DNA from: Planctomycetales bacterium
GTDB taxonomy: Bacteria; Omnitrophota; Gorgyraeia; Zapsychrales; Zapsychraceae
DNA: 41,785 nt
NCBI GenBank assembly: GCA_005239675.1
Contig: SBBO01000034.1
Span: 1 to 41,785, forward strand
Direction of reading: 5' to 3'
Made by a program: the position numbers and the translations under genes. Every line of letters begins with the position of its first letter. Position 1 is the first letter of the stretch. This document shows positions 26,495 through 34,828 of this stretch, piece after piece. Under the pieces are notes generated by a model. It saw only the letters and a program-made list of their open reading frames with translations, made no database searches and had not been told where the DNA came from.

Positions 26495-27339
26495 CAATAA
26501 ACCTCCAGGGCTTCCTGAAGTTGTTGAATTTCTTCATCGCTAATTCCGCTTTTGTGATGCCATTTCATATTGCCTTCAGTGCAGCTCATCCCCTTGCCTT
26601 TAAGTGTATGACAGATGATGGCCGTCGGTTTATTTACCTCCAATGGAACCGCTGAGAATGCGGCCTGCAACGCCTTTACGTCATGACCGTCTATCTCTCT
26701 GACGACAAAACCAAAGGCCTCCCATTTCCTGGCGAATGGTTCCAGATTTTGAACATCACGCGTCGGGCCATAAGACTGATATTGATTATAATCAATAAGG
26801 ACAGTTAAATTGCTCAGGCGGTGTTTAGCTGCACATAATGCCGCCTCCCAAACCGACCCTTCATTGCATTCACCATCACCCACAATCACAAAGACACGAT
26901 GGTTGGCCTGCTCATGCCTGGCATGGAGGGCCAAACCAATACCAATGGGCAATCCATGTCCCAGACTTCCCGTGGAGGCCTCAACCCCGGGGACCTTGAC
27001 CTCCGGATGTCCTCCTAGCAGCCCATCCTCCTCGCAAAACCGCCATAACTCTTGCTCAGGGAAAAAACCCTTATCCTGTAAGACAACATAAAGGGCCAGG
27101 CATCCATGGCCCTTGCTTAAAATGCAGCGGTCACGGTCAGGCCATTGGGGATTTGTAGGATCGTAACGCAAAATCTCATCATACAAAACGCGCAGGATCT
27201 CAACCAAAGACAACGCCGCTCCCACATGCCCGCGGCGGGTGGCCTGCAGGGTGGCGATAATACGATGGCGCAAATATTTGGATCGCTCATCGAGCTTGAT
27301 TGTCTTTGTCTTATCCACGGGCGTAGGGAAATTCCTCAT
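26494..27339 (-). CDS. Transketolase N-terminal subunit (TPP-binding)
   Basis: This 281-residue protein is the thiamine-diphosphate-binding half of a split transketolase. It has SKGHGCLALY (75-84), GSLGHGLPIG (124-133) and the GDG-x-N cofactor motif, GDGECNEG (154-161) with N185. The start ATG at 27339 overlaps the upstream phosphotransferase gene by 29 bases; a GTG at 27318 is an alternative but lies 13 bases from GAGGAA. It is next to the C-terminal subunit with a 1-base overlap. Transketolases are usually single chains of about 660 residues; this pair sums to about 605. Confidence 0.88.
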   Translation of the reverse strand: MRNFPTPVDKTKTIKLDERSKYLRHRIIATLQATRRGHVGAALSLVEILRVLYDEILRYDPTNPQWPDRDRCILSKGHGCLALYVVLQDKGFFPEQELWRFCEEDGLLGGHPEVKVPGVEASTGSLGHGLPIGIGLALHARHEQANHRVFVIVGDGECNEGSVWEAALCAAKHRLSNLTVLIDYNQYQSYGPTRDVQNLEPFARKWEAFGFVVREIDGHDVKALQAAFSAVPLEVNKPTAIICHTLKGKGMSCTEGNMKWHHKSGISDEEIQQLQEALEVY

Positions 27340-28390
27340 AAGTATCTTTAATTTTTTGAAATAAATTCTTGCTTTTTAACAGTTGCGTCTGATGGACCTG
27401 ACGGCGATCCAAGGGATTCGCCGAGGCAAAGACCCGACGGGAGAAATCATTGGCAATGAATTCATTTAAAAAGATCATGCACCATTTCATTCCAAATAAC
27501 GGGTAAACCAACCTCACCCTCTGAGCGAGGCTACTATTCTCTTTAAAGATATCAAGCATGCCGGAGATGAAATTTTCTTTCATCGCTTCGCTTAAACCCA
27601 TGGCCGGATGCAAGAGATAATCGACCACCATCTTTGCGGGATCGTCCCAGCCGAAGTATTCAAAATCCAAGAAAATAATACGGCCGTCTTTGGTGCGCAA
27701 GGCATTATGGAATCCAAAGTCCGATGGACTTAAAGTTCTTTGTTCTAAAGGTATTTCTTCGCCAAAAGAGATATTGCTTATAACACACTGCCCTGGAACC
27801 CATTGCTGCAAATGATCCAAAAATGGCTTAAAATTATTATTAAGAAAATATTCTAATTCGCGATATTCGGGCTCACGACTCTCTAGTAGGGCAAACCGAT
27901 TCAGCCTTCCTACGACATCGGCAATGACCGCTTCAATGGAAAAACAGGCATCAGAGGCCGCTGGCATATCTTCAGAGAATGCCGGCTTATTGAGTCGTTT
28001 TAGATCAGCGACAAAACTAAGGGCGCACTGAATATCTTCTTTCTTAATATCGCTGGGTGTAATCTTGGTACCTTCAATAAATTCATAGATAGCGCAAGAT
28101 TCATCAAGGCTCATCGCAATTGGCCGCGGGATATTCGTGATTCCTTGTGATGACAGAAATGAAAAGCTGTTAAATTCAGTCTCCAGGCGGTTACGTTGAT
28201 CTATTGGATTACGAAAATAAAATTTCGCCACATACCGATGGGCGCTATCGCAGGTTAGCTGATACACCCTGTTATTCCCGCTGCCGCCGATCCTTTTCAC
28301 GGCGAAGACGGTCGCATTCAACAAATTAGCCGCGATGCCGGAAACGCTCATTGTTATCTTATCTATTGCCTCATCGGTATAATTGACCAT
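27311..28390 (-). CDS. APH-fold phosphotransferase, probable sugar kinase
   Basis: This 359-residue protein has the aminoglycoside-phosphotransferase/choline-kinase fold. The lysine in YVAKFYF (about 55) would bind ATP, the catalytic loop is SPSDFGFHNAL, where Asp and Asn of the Brenner motif are kept but its usual leading His is Ser, and the metal-binding Asp is in FLDFEYFGWDDP. Drug resistance is unlikely in this setting. Its neighbours are a HAD hydrolase and a split transketolase, which suggests phosphorylation of a sugar or polyol. It ends with ARG before TAA inside the transketolase start. Confidence 0.8.
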   Translation of the reverse strand: MVNYTDEAIDKITMSVSGIAANLLNATVFAVKRIGGSGNNRVYQLTCDSAHRYVAKFYFRNPIDQRNRLETEFNSFSFLSSQGITNIPRPIAMSLDESCAIYEFIEGTKITPSDIKKEDIQCALSFVADLKRLNKPAFSEDMPAASDACFSIEAVIADVVGRLNRFALLESREPEYRELEYFLNNNFKPFLDHLQQWVPGQCVISNISFGEEIPLEQRTLSPSDFGFHNALRTKDGRIIFLDFEYFGWDDPAKMVVDYLLHPAMGLSEAMKENFISGMLDIFKENSSLAQRVRLVYPLFGMKWCMIFLNEFIANDFSRRVFASANPLDRRQVHQTQLLKSKNLFQKIKDTYEEFPYARG

Positions 28391-28392
28391 GC

Positions 28393-29019
28393 CTACCTTT
28401 CACTATGTAGAAAATAGTCCTTGATCTCTTGCCAGGTCCTAAAGGTCTTGACTGAACCATCCCGCAAAGGACTTAACCTCTGCGGACTATAGAGCATTTT
28501 ATTTACGTTACCAGGAAATGACTCTTCCAGGAATGTCTCTGGCAGATCATCAATAAAGTGCGTGCACTCTAGTATCTTGATGCGGTTAATCTTTCGTTCT
28601 CTAGTCGGTTCGAAATAAACCTGATCTTCCGAGACCCCCAATCCGGTCTTATCAAAAAATTTATTCTTCTTCATCCATGCTAAGGCAGCTGTACGAAGAT
28701 TGACTTTCTTGTCACCGATAGCAAATTCCGTTTTGTGGCTTATAATATACGTATCTAGTTTTGTTTCTTTACAAAAGCTAAAAAATTCCTCAACACCCTC
28801 GATCAAGACCGCCTCATCCATGGCCTTGCCATAAACGTGGGCCTGTAATTGCTGCCATTTTTCCTCGCCAGCAGACCCATCACGGATTGTGTCCCGTATG
28901 CTTTCTTTATGTCGGGGCCCTTGAGGAAAGATTAATCCCATCTGCAGGGCGCTACGCCAAAAAACTTCATCATAATTAACCAAGGTGTTATCAAAGTCAA
29001 CACCGAGTATATAGGACAT
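28393..29019 (-). CDS. HAD-superfamily hydrolase
   Basis: This 208-residue HAD phosphatase has the catalytic motif I VDFDNTLVN (D8 and D10), motif II TYIISHKTE (Ser) and motif IV FIDDLPETF. The start ATG at 29019 fits the family N-terminus, which begins directly with the beta strand of motif I; the longer track start would extend far into the upstream gene. It overlaps that gene by 23 bases. It sits beside an APH-fold kinase, so it could dephosphorylate a sugar phosphate. It does not resemble GmhB, whose motif I is D-x-D-G-V-I-N. Substrate unknown. Confidence 0.78.
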   Translation of the reverse strand: MSYILGVDFDNTLVNYDEVFWRSALQMGLIFPQGPRHKESIRDTIRDGSAGEEKWQQLQAHVYGKAMDEAVLIEGVEEFFSFCKETKLDTYIISHKTEFAIGDKKVNLRTAALAWMKKNKFFDKTGLGVSEDQVYFEPTRERKINRIKILECTHFIDDLPETFLEESFPGNVNKMLYSPQRLSPLRDGSVKTFRTWQEIKDYFLHSER

Positions 29020-30142
29020 CTTCTTTGGTGCTCCCTCGGCCAGCCCGGTAGAACTCATGCACACACCCAACCACATAATCAATTTGCGCTGAGATTAAAT
29101 GTTGATGGACCGGCAGACTGATGATGGTCCTGGCATCTTTTTCACAAACCGGGAAATCCCCTTCTTTGTATCCAAGATACGCGGATGCCTTTTGCAGGTG
29201 AACAGGGATAGGATAATGGACCTTAGCCTTAACACCGCGTTCGATGAGATACCTTAAAAGTCCATCGCGGTTTTTAACGCGCAGGACATACGTGTGATAA
29301 ACCTGTTGTGTGTTAGGCCTTCGCAAAGGGATAGTAACAAATTCGTTCAAATCCCCAAAGGCCTTATCGTACTGCTGGGCATTGGCAATGCGTTTGGCGG
29401 TTATATCCGCCACTTCATTGATCAAACGGTTACCAATCACGGCCTGTAGTGAATCAAGCCGCGAGTTGTGCGCGAACATCTCAATTTCGTCACGGGTCGT
29501 CATCCCGTGATTGCGAAATAATCTTAATTTCCGGTAAAGTTCTGGAGAACGGGTCACGATGACGCCACCATCGCCCCAAACATTAAGGTTCTTCAAGGGG
29601 TGTAGACTAAAACAGGCGGTCTGGCCCCATGACCCAACGTGCCTGCCGTTAATCTTAGCGAGGATAGCCTGTGCGGCATCTTCCACGACTAAAAGTTTAT
29701 GACGCTCAGCCAATTCCATAATCCGGGGCATGTCCGCTGGGGCGCCAGTTAAGTGGACCGGCACAATGGCCTTGGTCTTGGGGGTGATGGCAGCAGCAAT
29801 CTTGTCGGGATCGATGGTGTATTCCTGATTATTATCAACGAAGACAGGCCGGGCGCCCACCATAGCAATCGCGCCAACGGTGGATATGAACGTATTAGGT
29901 GTAGTGATAACCTCATCGCCGTAGCCAACGCCGATAATCTTTAACGAAAGAATCAACGCATCGGTCCCAGAGCCAACCCCAATGGCATAAGGCAACCCAC
30001 AGAGTTTAGCGAAGCGCTCTTCAAACTCGGCAACGGCTCCCCCCAGCGTAAAATCCCCGCTTTGAACAAGACGGCGGATATCTTCTAAATAATCATCGAT
30101 TTGGGCGAACTGCTCATCGAGATAAGAATAGGGTACGTTCAT
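28997..30142 (-). CDS. DegT/DnrJ/EryC1 aminotransferase (tandem copy A)
   Basis: This 381-residue PLP enzyme has the DegT signature FTLGGAVAEFEERFA (about 31-45), GSGTDALIL (57-65), VVEDAAQA (152-159) and the PLP lysine K184 in HPLKNLNVWGDGG. The sequence is close to that of the adjacent gene. It probably aminates a nucleotide keto-sugar. It follows the HAD gene by overlap and precedes copy B by 8 bases. Different spacing and loop residues around the lysine (NLNVWGDGG versus TLNSCGDGG) may reflect different substrates. Confidence 0.88.
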   Translation of the reverse strand: MNVPYSYLDEQFAQIDDYLEDIRRLVQSGDFTLGGAVAEFEERFAKLCGLPYAIGVGSGTDALILSLKIIGVGYGDEVITTPNTFISTVGAIAMVGARPVFVDNNQEYTIDPDKIAAAITPKTKAIVPVHLTGAPADMPRIMELAERHKLLVVEDAAQAILAKINGRHVGSWGQTACFSLHPLKNLNVWGDGGVIVTRSPELYRKLRLFRNHGMTTRDEIEMFAHNSRLDSLQAVIGNRLINEVADITAKRIANAQQYDKAFGDLNEFVTIPLRRPNTQQVYHTYVLRVKNRDGLLRYLIERGVKAKVHYPIPVHLQKASAYLGYKEGDFPVCEKDARTIISLPVHQHLISAQIDYVVGCVHEFYRAGRGSTKEDVLYTRC

Positions 30143-30150
30143 TGTTTTCC

Positions 30151-31254
30151 TTATATTTGGTAAAAGTCTTTTATAGTATTGACGACATATTCGAGCATTG
30201 CGGGTTGTAAGGTTTGTGAAACCGGCAGACTCAAGACACGCCTTGATAATTGCTCGGTTATAGGCAGGCTTCCCTTGGTATAGCCTAGATTGCTCGCCAT
30301 CGGCTGAAGATGAATAGGGACGGCATAGTGCACTTTGGTCCCGATTTCTCTCTTGGCCAAAAATGCCTGGAGTTCATCCCGGCGGTCAGCCTGAATAATA
30401 AAGGTGTGATAGACGGCGCGCATATTTTCTTCAACTGGGGGGACTTGGACCTGCGCAAGATGGTGTAGATTCTCTTGATAAAAATGCGCGTTGGCGCGCC
30501 TGGCCTCAGTCCAGGCCTCCAAATAATCCAATTTCACCAAAAGCATAGCCGCATGAATCGTATCAAGCCTAGAGTTATTATTCCAGTAGATACATTCATG
30601 ACGCTGGTGGAATCCGTTATCGCGTAATGCTAAAATCTTTTCATACATCTCTTTATTATTAGTGGTCAAGATACCACCGTCACCGCAGCTATTGAGCGTC
30701 TTTAGGGGATGCAGGCTAAAGCATCCTGCGTCGCCAAAGGAACCAACCTTATGCCCAGCATATTCAGCGCTCACTGCCTGGGCAGAATCCTCAATAACGG
30801 CCAGCTTATGTCTCTTGGCAATCGCTCCAATAGCGGCCATGTCCGCTGGCCGCCCGGTCCAATGGACAGGCAAAATCGCCTTCGTTTGTCTGGTTATGGC
30901 ATCCTCCATTAGCCCTGGATCTATCAGATAATCTTCACGCACATCCACAAAAACGGGTTTAGCCCCTACCTGCACGATGCAACTCGCCGATGAGACAAAC
31001 GAATTGGCTACAGTAATAACTTCATCCCCAGGACCAATGTCAAGGGCCCGCAAGGCAAGGATTAAGGCATCGGTACCGGAATTAAGCCCCACGGCATAGG
31101 ATACGCCACACAATTGGGCAAAACGGTGTTCAAATTCGGCAACCTCATCGCCTAGGACAAACTTTCCATGATCCAGGACATTGCTGACAGCCTCCAACAA
31201 TCTTTCTTTAATAGGGGCGTGCTGTTCAGCCAAATCCACATAGGGGATATTCAT
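30151..31254 (-). CDS. DegT/DnrJ/EryC1 aminotransferase (tandem copy B)
   Basis: This 367-residue PLP enzyme is a paralogue of the downstream gene. It has FVLGDEVAEFEHRFA, NSGTDALIL, VIEDSAQA and PLP lysine K185 in HPLKTLNSCGDGG. The ATG at 31254 is chosen over the track start at 31266: it shares the A of the upstream TAA stop (TAATG). A third and a fourth DegT-type enzyme exist elsewhere in the operon, one of them fused to an SDR. A 3-keto or 4-keto nucleotide sugar is the likely substrate. Confidence 0.88.
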   Translation of the reverse strand: MNIPYVDLAEQHAPIKERLLEAVSNVLDHGKFVLGDEVAEFEHRFAQLCGVSYAVGLNSGTDALILALRALDIGPGDEVITVANSFVSSASCIVQVGAKPVFVDVREDYLIDPGLMEDAITRQTKAILPVHWTGRPADMAAIGAIAKRHKLAVIEDSAQAVSAEYAGHKVGSFGDAGCFSLHPLKTLNSCGDGGILTTNNKEMYEKILALRDNGFHQRHECIYWNNNSRLDTIHAAMLLVKLDYLEAWTEARRANAHFYQENLHHLAQVQVPPVEENMRAVYHTFIIQADRRDELQAFLAKREIGTKVHYAVPIHLQPMASNLGYTKGSLPITEQLSRRVLSLPVSQTLQPAMLEYVVNTIKDFYQI

Positions 31255-32279
31255 TAAACAACGCATGAAGACTCCGACGATTTGAGCATTTTAATGTTGT
31301 AATAACGAATATTGTTCATGGGATCCTGAAACTTGCCCGCCTTAAAGGCCTTGATGAGATCGCGCACGGCATCTTCGATAGTGTGTTGAGGGATGAAATT
31401 CAATTCGCGCTTGATTTTCTCGGACGAAATACGGTAGGAACGGATATCATCCGAGGGCCGAGTTTCAATGGCAATCTCGGGCCGCTCAGGGAGTTCCTGG
31501 CGTATCACTTGACGCACGATCTGGGCGATATCGGCGACCGACCGGTTCTGATAGCCAGCGTTATAGGTCTTACCGGCAATTCTCTCTTTGGGCAACTCTA
31601 AGATAAGACAATACAAATCCGTCATATCCTCAATGTGGAGGTTGGGTCGCTCCTGAGTACCACCAAAGACCAGGATACGATTATTATTATACGCGTGGTT
31701 CGTCAAGATATTAACTGTCAGGTCAAACCTCTGGCGCGGGGAATACCCGCAGACCGTCGCCGGCCGGATAGTGACTGCCGTAAATTCCGATGATTGATAC
31801 TTCCAAAGAATAGGTTCGCATAATCCTTTATATTTATTGTAATCGGTAATCGGAAGTAGCGGATGATCTTCGGTTACGTTTTCGACATCGCTGACACCAT
31901 ACACGCTGCAGGTAGAGGCATAGATAAACCGGCGAACGCCACTTTCTTTGCTGATTTTAACCAACGGCTCAAAGGCATCGTAATTAACCTTACGACTTAA
32001 GGCAGAATTTAGCTCAAAGGTAGGATCGTTCGAGATACAGGCCAAATGAATCACGGCGTCGCAACCGCGCAGGCTTTGCCTGAGCAAATTGGTATTGCAA
32101 ATGTCACCTTTCACTTCTTCAAGCTGCGCCTTATCTTTGATACCATCAAAGACATCGGTCCCGTATGTATATAAATCTAAAACTTTTACCTTATGACCTT
32201 TGTTTAATAATTTAGGGACTAAAATACTGCCTACATATCCTGCGCCGCCAGTCACCAAAATAGTCTTCAATGCATTCAT
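31254..32279 (-). CDS. NAD-dependent epimerase/dehydratase (SDR)
   Basis: This 341-residue extended SDR has the NAD-binding TGGAGYVGS (about 9-17), the STCSVYG serine stretch and the catalytic YNKYK. It has the nucleotide-sugar GYSPRQRFDL region typical of a UDP-sugar epimerase or reductase subfamily. The ATG has AAAGGA about 9 bases upstream. It lies just after the HldE-like fusion gene with a 16-base gap and overlaps the aminotransferase start by one base. It may act on the activated sugar made by that fusion enzyme. Confidence 0.86.
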   Translation of the reverse strand: MNALKTILVTGGAGYVGSILVPKLLNKGHKVKVLDLYTYGTDVFDGIKDKAQLEEVKGDICNTNLLRQSLRGCDAVIHLACISNDPTFELNSALSRKVNYDAFEPLVKISKESGVRRFIYASTCSVYGVSDVENVTEDHPLLPITDYNKYKGLCEPILWKYQSSEFTAVTIRPATVCGYSPRQRFDLTVNILTNHAYNNNRILVFGGTQERPNLHIEDMTDLYCLILELPKERIAGKTYNAGYQNRSVADIAQIVRQVIRQELPERPEIAIETRPSDDIRSYRISSEKIKRELNFIPQHTIEDAVRDLIKAFKAGKFQDPMNNIRYYNIKMLKSSESSCVV

Positions 32280-32295
32280 CGTAACATATCCTTTC

Positions 32296-33828
32296 TTACT
32301 TTAATAACCTCGTGATGAATTTAATGAGATCCACCATCTTCACCGGCTCCCGGTTGCAAACGATTTGTACTGCTAGCGACCCGACGACATTACCAATGAA
32401 TGATACCACCTCCTGTGGCATCTTAGCGGCAAAGCATGGGGCGATGAAGGCGAAAAAGGCGTCCCCTGCGCCAATGGCATCGATGACCTGGCTGGCAAAA
32501 GCCGGCGTTTCATGAAAACCACTTTTAGCGGAATAACATAAGGAGCCAGAGGACCCACGGGTTGCGATGATATGTTCACAAGACATCTCTTGGTATATCT
32601 TCTTGGCGTGGGAACGCAAATCACTGAAGCGATCGTGCGTTGCATAACGTAATTCCAATTCATCAACACAGACACAATTGGCTCGTCGATATTTGGTCAC
32701 CAGGTTAAAACCGATATTGGCACTATTGGTCTGAACATTCAAGGCGAGATATCTAGCCCTCGCGCAGATCAAATCCCGAACACGTTTGGTTAAGAGTCCA
32801 TGCCCATAATCAGAGACAACAACTAAGTCGTAATCTTTGATCACTTGTTTAAGATGTTCTATAATCTTTTCTTCTTCGCGTTTGGCGATATCCGTATCCT
32901 CAATGAAACATATCTCAAAAAGTTTTCTGTTTTGGGGCTTACTGACATACCTTCTTTTGATAATGGTGCCGGTATCGGGGCGAAAGAAAAACTTGGCTTG
33001 AACATTTGGACTTAAATGGGCTTCAATAAAATCTTGGCAGGATTTCTTCGCCCCCAGGATAGTCACCAGATCCACCTGGCCACAAACGCTCGCCGTATTA
33101 TTCGCCGTGGCCAAACTCCCCCCAGTAAACATTTCCTTAGATTCATAACGATTGGCGACCAGATGCTCTTTGGAGGATTTACCCATCGGCGTGCAATAAT
33201 AATACTCATCAATAATCGTATCCCCAACAATCAAGACCTTTAAATTCTTTAAGGCTTCAAGGAATGCAATGATATCATCAATAGAATAACGTTTGCCCAG
33301 CGCCTTTAAATACTTAACCGTGCGCGGTGGATAGCTATCAAGATAGTCATTGATGAGCTTGGAAGAACTAAAGGTGATATCATCCGTGAAGAAAATACGG
33401 CCCCCCACTGCCCTGATCGCTTCTTCTTCATCGAAGATCTTTTTCGTGACGTCTTTATCCTTGACCTTGTAATCAGGACCCTTGGCATAGATATCAGGCC
33501 TGATTTTACGGATAAATTCCGTTGCCGTAGGGGCGTCCACAATCGACACAAAATCTGTTACAGCCAGCGATGCCAATGTCTCGGCACGCAGACGATCGCT
33601 AAAATAAGGACGGCCGGGTCCGCGCTTGACGTATTGATCTTGGGTGACCGAGGCGATCAAGACATCACCTTCCTTTTTGGCCTGATTAAAGTGGCGAATA
33701 TGCCCCAGATGCACGATATCAAAGACACCATGACACAAGACGACCTTTTTCCCTTTTTTCTTGAGACCAGCAACAATAGCCGCCAGTCTCTCTTGTGTTT
33801 GTATCTTTTTTAAGATCCCGTTATTCAT
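32296..33828 (-). CDS. Nucleotidyltransferase-PfkB kinase fusion, HldE-like with inverted domains
   Basis: This 510-residue protein joins two domains in the opposite order to E. coli HldE. Residues 1-165 form a cytidylyltransferase-type domain with GVFDIVHLGHIRHF (34-47; HxGH at 40-43) and the closing FSSSKLIND. Residues from about 195 form a PfkB/ribokinase kinase with VGDTIIDEYYY (about 202) and the catalytic GAGD (453-456). In HldE the kinase phosphorylates heptose-7-phosphate at C1 and the transferase adds the nucleotide. A GmhA-like isomerase gene lies two kilobases upstream, which supports a heptose or similar sugar. Its TAA is 16 bases before the next SDR gene and its ATG directly follows the upstream stop (TAAATG). 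Confidence 0.87.
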   Translation of the reverse strand: MNNGILKKIQTQERLAAIVAGLKKKGKKVVLCHGVFDIVHLGHIRHFNQAKKEGDVLIASVTQDQYVKRGPGRPYFSDRLRAETLASLAVTDFVSIVDAPTATEFIRKIRPDIYAKGPDYKVKDKDVTKKIFDEEEAIRAVGGRIFFTDDITFSSSKLINDYLDSYPPRTVKYLKALGKRYSIDDIIAFLEALKNLKVLIVGDTIIDEYYYCTPMGKSSKEHLVANRYESKEMFTGGSLATANNTASVCGQVDLVTILGAKKSCQDFIEAHLSPNVQAKFFFRPDTGTIIKRRYVSKPQNRKLFEICFIEDTDIAKREEEKIIEHLKQVIKDYDLVVVSDYGHGLLTKRVRDLICARARYLALNVQTNSANIGFNLVTKYRRANCVCVDELELRYATHDRFSDLRSHAKKIYQEMSCEHIIATRGSSGSLCYSAKSGFHETPAFASQVIDAIGAGDAFFAFIAPCFAAKMPQEVVSFIGNVVGSLAVQIVCNREPVKMVDLIKFITRLLK

Positions 33829-34824
33829 TTAATTCTTCACCAAATATTTAAACCAATCTGCGGTAGCTTTTTCAATGGTCTCTGGCGTCCAGACCGGTGC
33901 GGCTTTCCAATAATCGATATGCTCCAATATCTTGGCAACCCCTTCCTTGAAAGAAACCTGCGGTTCCCACTCCAAGAGGGTTTTGATTTTTGTAATATCC
34001 GCCCAGGTACAATCCGGCTCCCCTGGGCGTTTGGGGATATAAATCTTTTCTCCTTCTAACAAAGAAATCAGCGTGTTGACACTTTGTGGATTTCCTGTAC
34101 CTACATTGAATACCTCATTTTTAACCGATGAAAATCCGGCAGCAACTAGGGCATTAACTACATCAGTCACATAAACAAAATCTCTGGTCTGGCTGCCATC
34201 ACCGACTACCGTGTACGGTTTACCGTCTAATTTCTGGGCCAAAAATACACCGAACACGGCCCCATACGTTCCTGATGTCCTTGAGCGCGGGCCATAGACG
34301 TTAAACGGTCGCACAGAAACAACGGGTAGGTCATAGACTTGTCCCCAATGGAGGACTGTTTGCTCTCCCAGATATTTAGTGAGGGCATAAGGATACTGCG
34401 GGTTAATGGGGGCCGTTTCAGGGGTAGGATAGAATCCCTGAGGGGGAATACCGTAACAAGAAGACGAGGCGATGTAAACCAACTTTTGAACATCGGCTAA
34501 ACGCGCGGCCTCAACGACGTTCATCGTCCCCAATACATTCGAGGTATAATACATAGTGGGGTTGACAATGGAAGGGACGATATCAGCTAAAGCCGCTATA
34601 TGAAATACGAGATTGATACCCTTGAAATAATGGGTAATAACACCAAGATGGGTGATATCCGCCTCAATTAGCCGGATATTACCCATTTGATGCGTAAGAT
34701 TTTCTGGCCGGCCGGTCGAAAAATTATCAATGACCGTGACCGCATGACCGTGATCCACGAGCCAGTCGACCAAATGACTCCCGATAAAACCCGCACCGCC
34801 AGTTACCAAAACATTTTTCTTCAT
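33829..34824 (-). CDS. NAD-dependent sugar epimerase (GalE-type SDR)
   Basis: This 331-residue extended SDR has TGGAGFIGSHL (about 7-17), IASSSCYGIP and the catalytic YALTKYLGE, then VRPFNVYGPRS, as in UDP-hexose 4-epimerases and WbpP-like enzymes. ATG 34824 is preferred to the track start because the family begins MKKNVLVTGGAGF and the next gene's stop would be overlapped by 14 bases otherwise. It lies immediately upstream of the HldE-like fusion and downstream of the pseB-like gene. Confidence 0.87.
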   Translation of the reverse strand: MKKNVLVTGGAGFIGSHLVDWLVDHGHAVTVIDNFSTGRPENLTHQMGNIRLIEADITHLGVITHYFKGINLVFHIAALADIVPSIVNPTMYYTSNVLGTMNVVEAARLADVQKLVYIASSSCYGIPPQGFYPTPETAPINPQYPYALTKYLGEQTVLHWGQVYDLPVVSVRPFNVYGPRSRTSGTYGAVFGVFLAQKLDGKPYTVVGDGSQTRDFVYVTDVVNALVAAGFSSVKNEVFNVGTGNPQSVNTLISLLEGEKIYIPKRPGEPDCTWADITKIKTLLEWEPQVSFKEGVAKILEHIDYWKAAPVWTPETIEKATADWFKYLVKN

Positions 34825-34828
34825 AAAA

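Noticed and set aside
27311-28390. Antibiotic resistance gene (aminoglycoside phosphotransferase)
   Set aside because: Only the fold is shared. The Brenner motif is altered and the gene is buried in a sugar operon, so a sugar kinase is far more likely.
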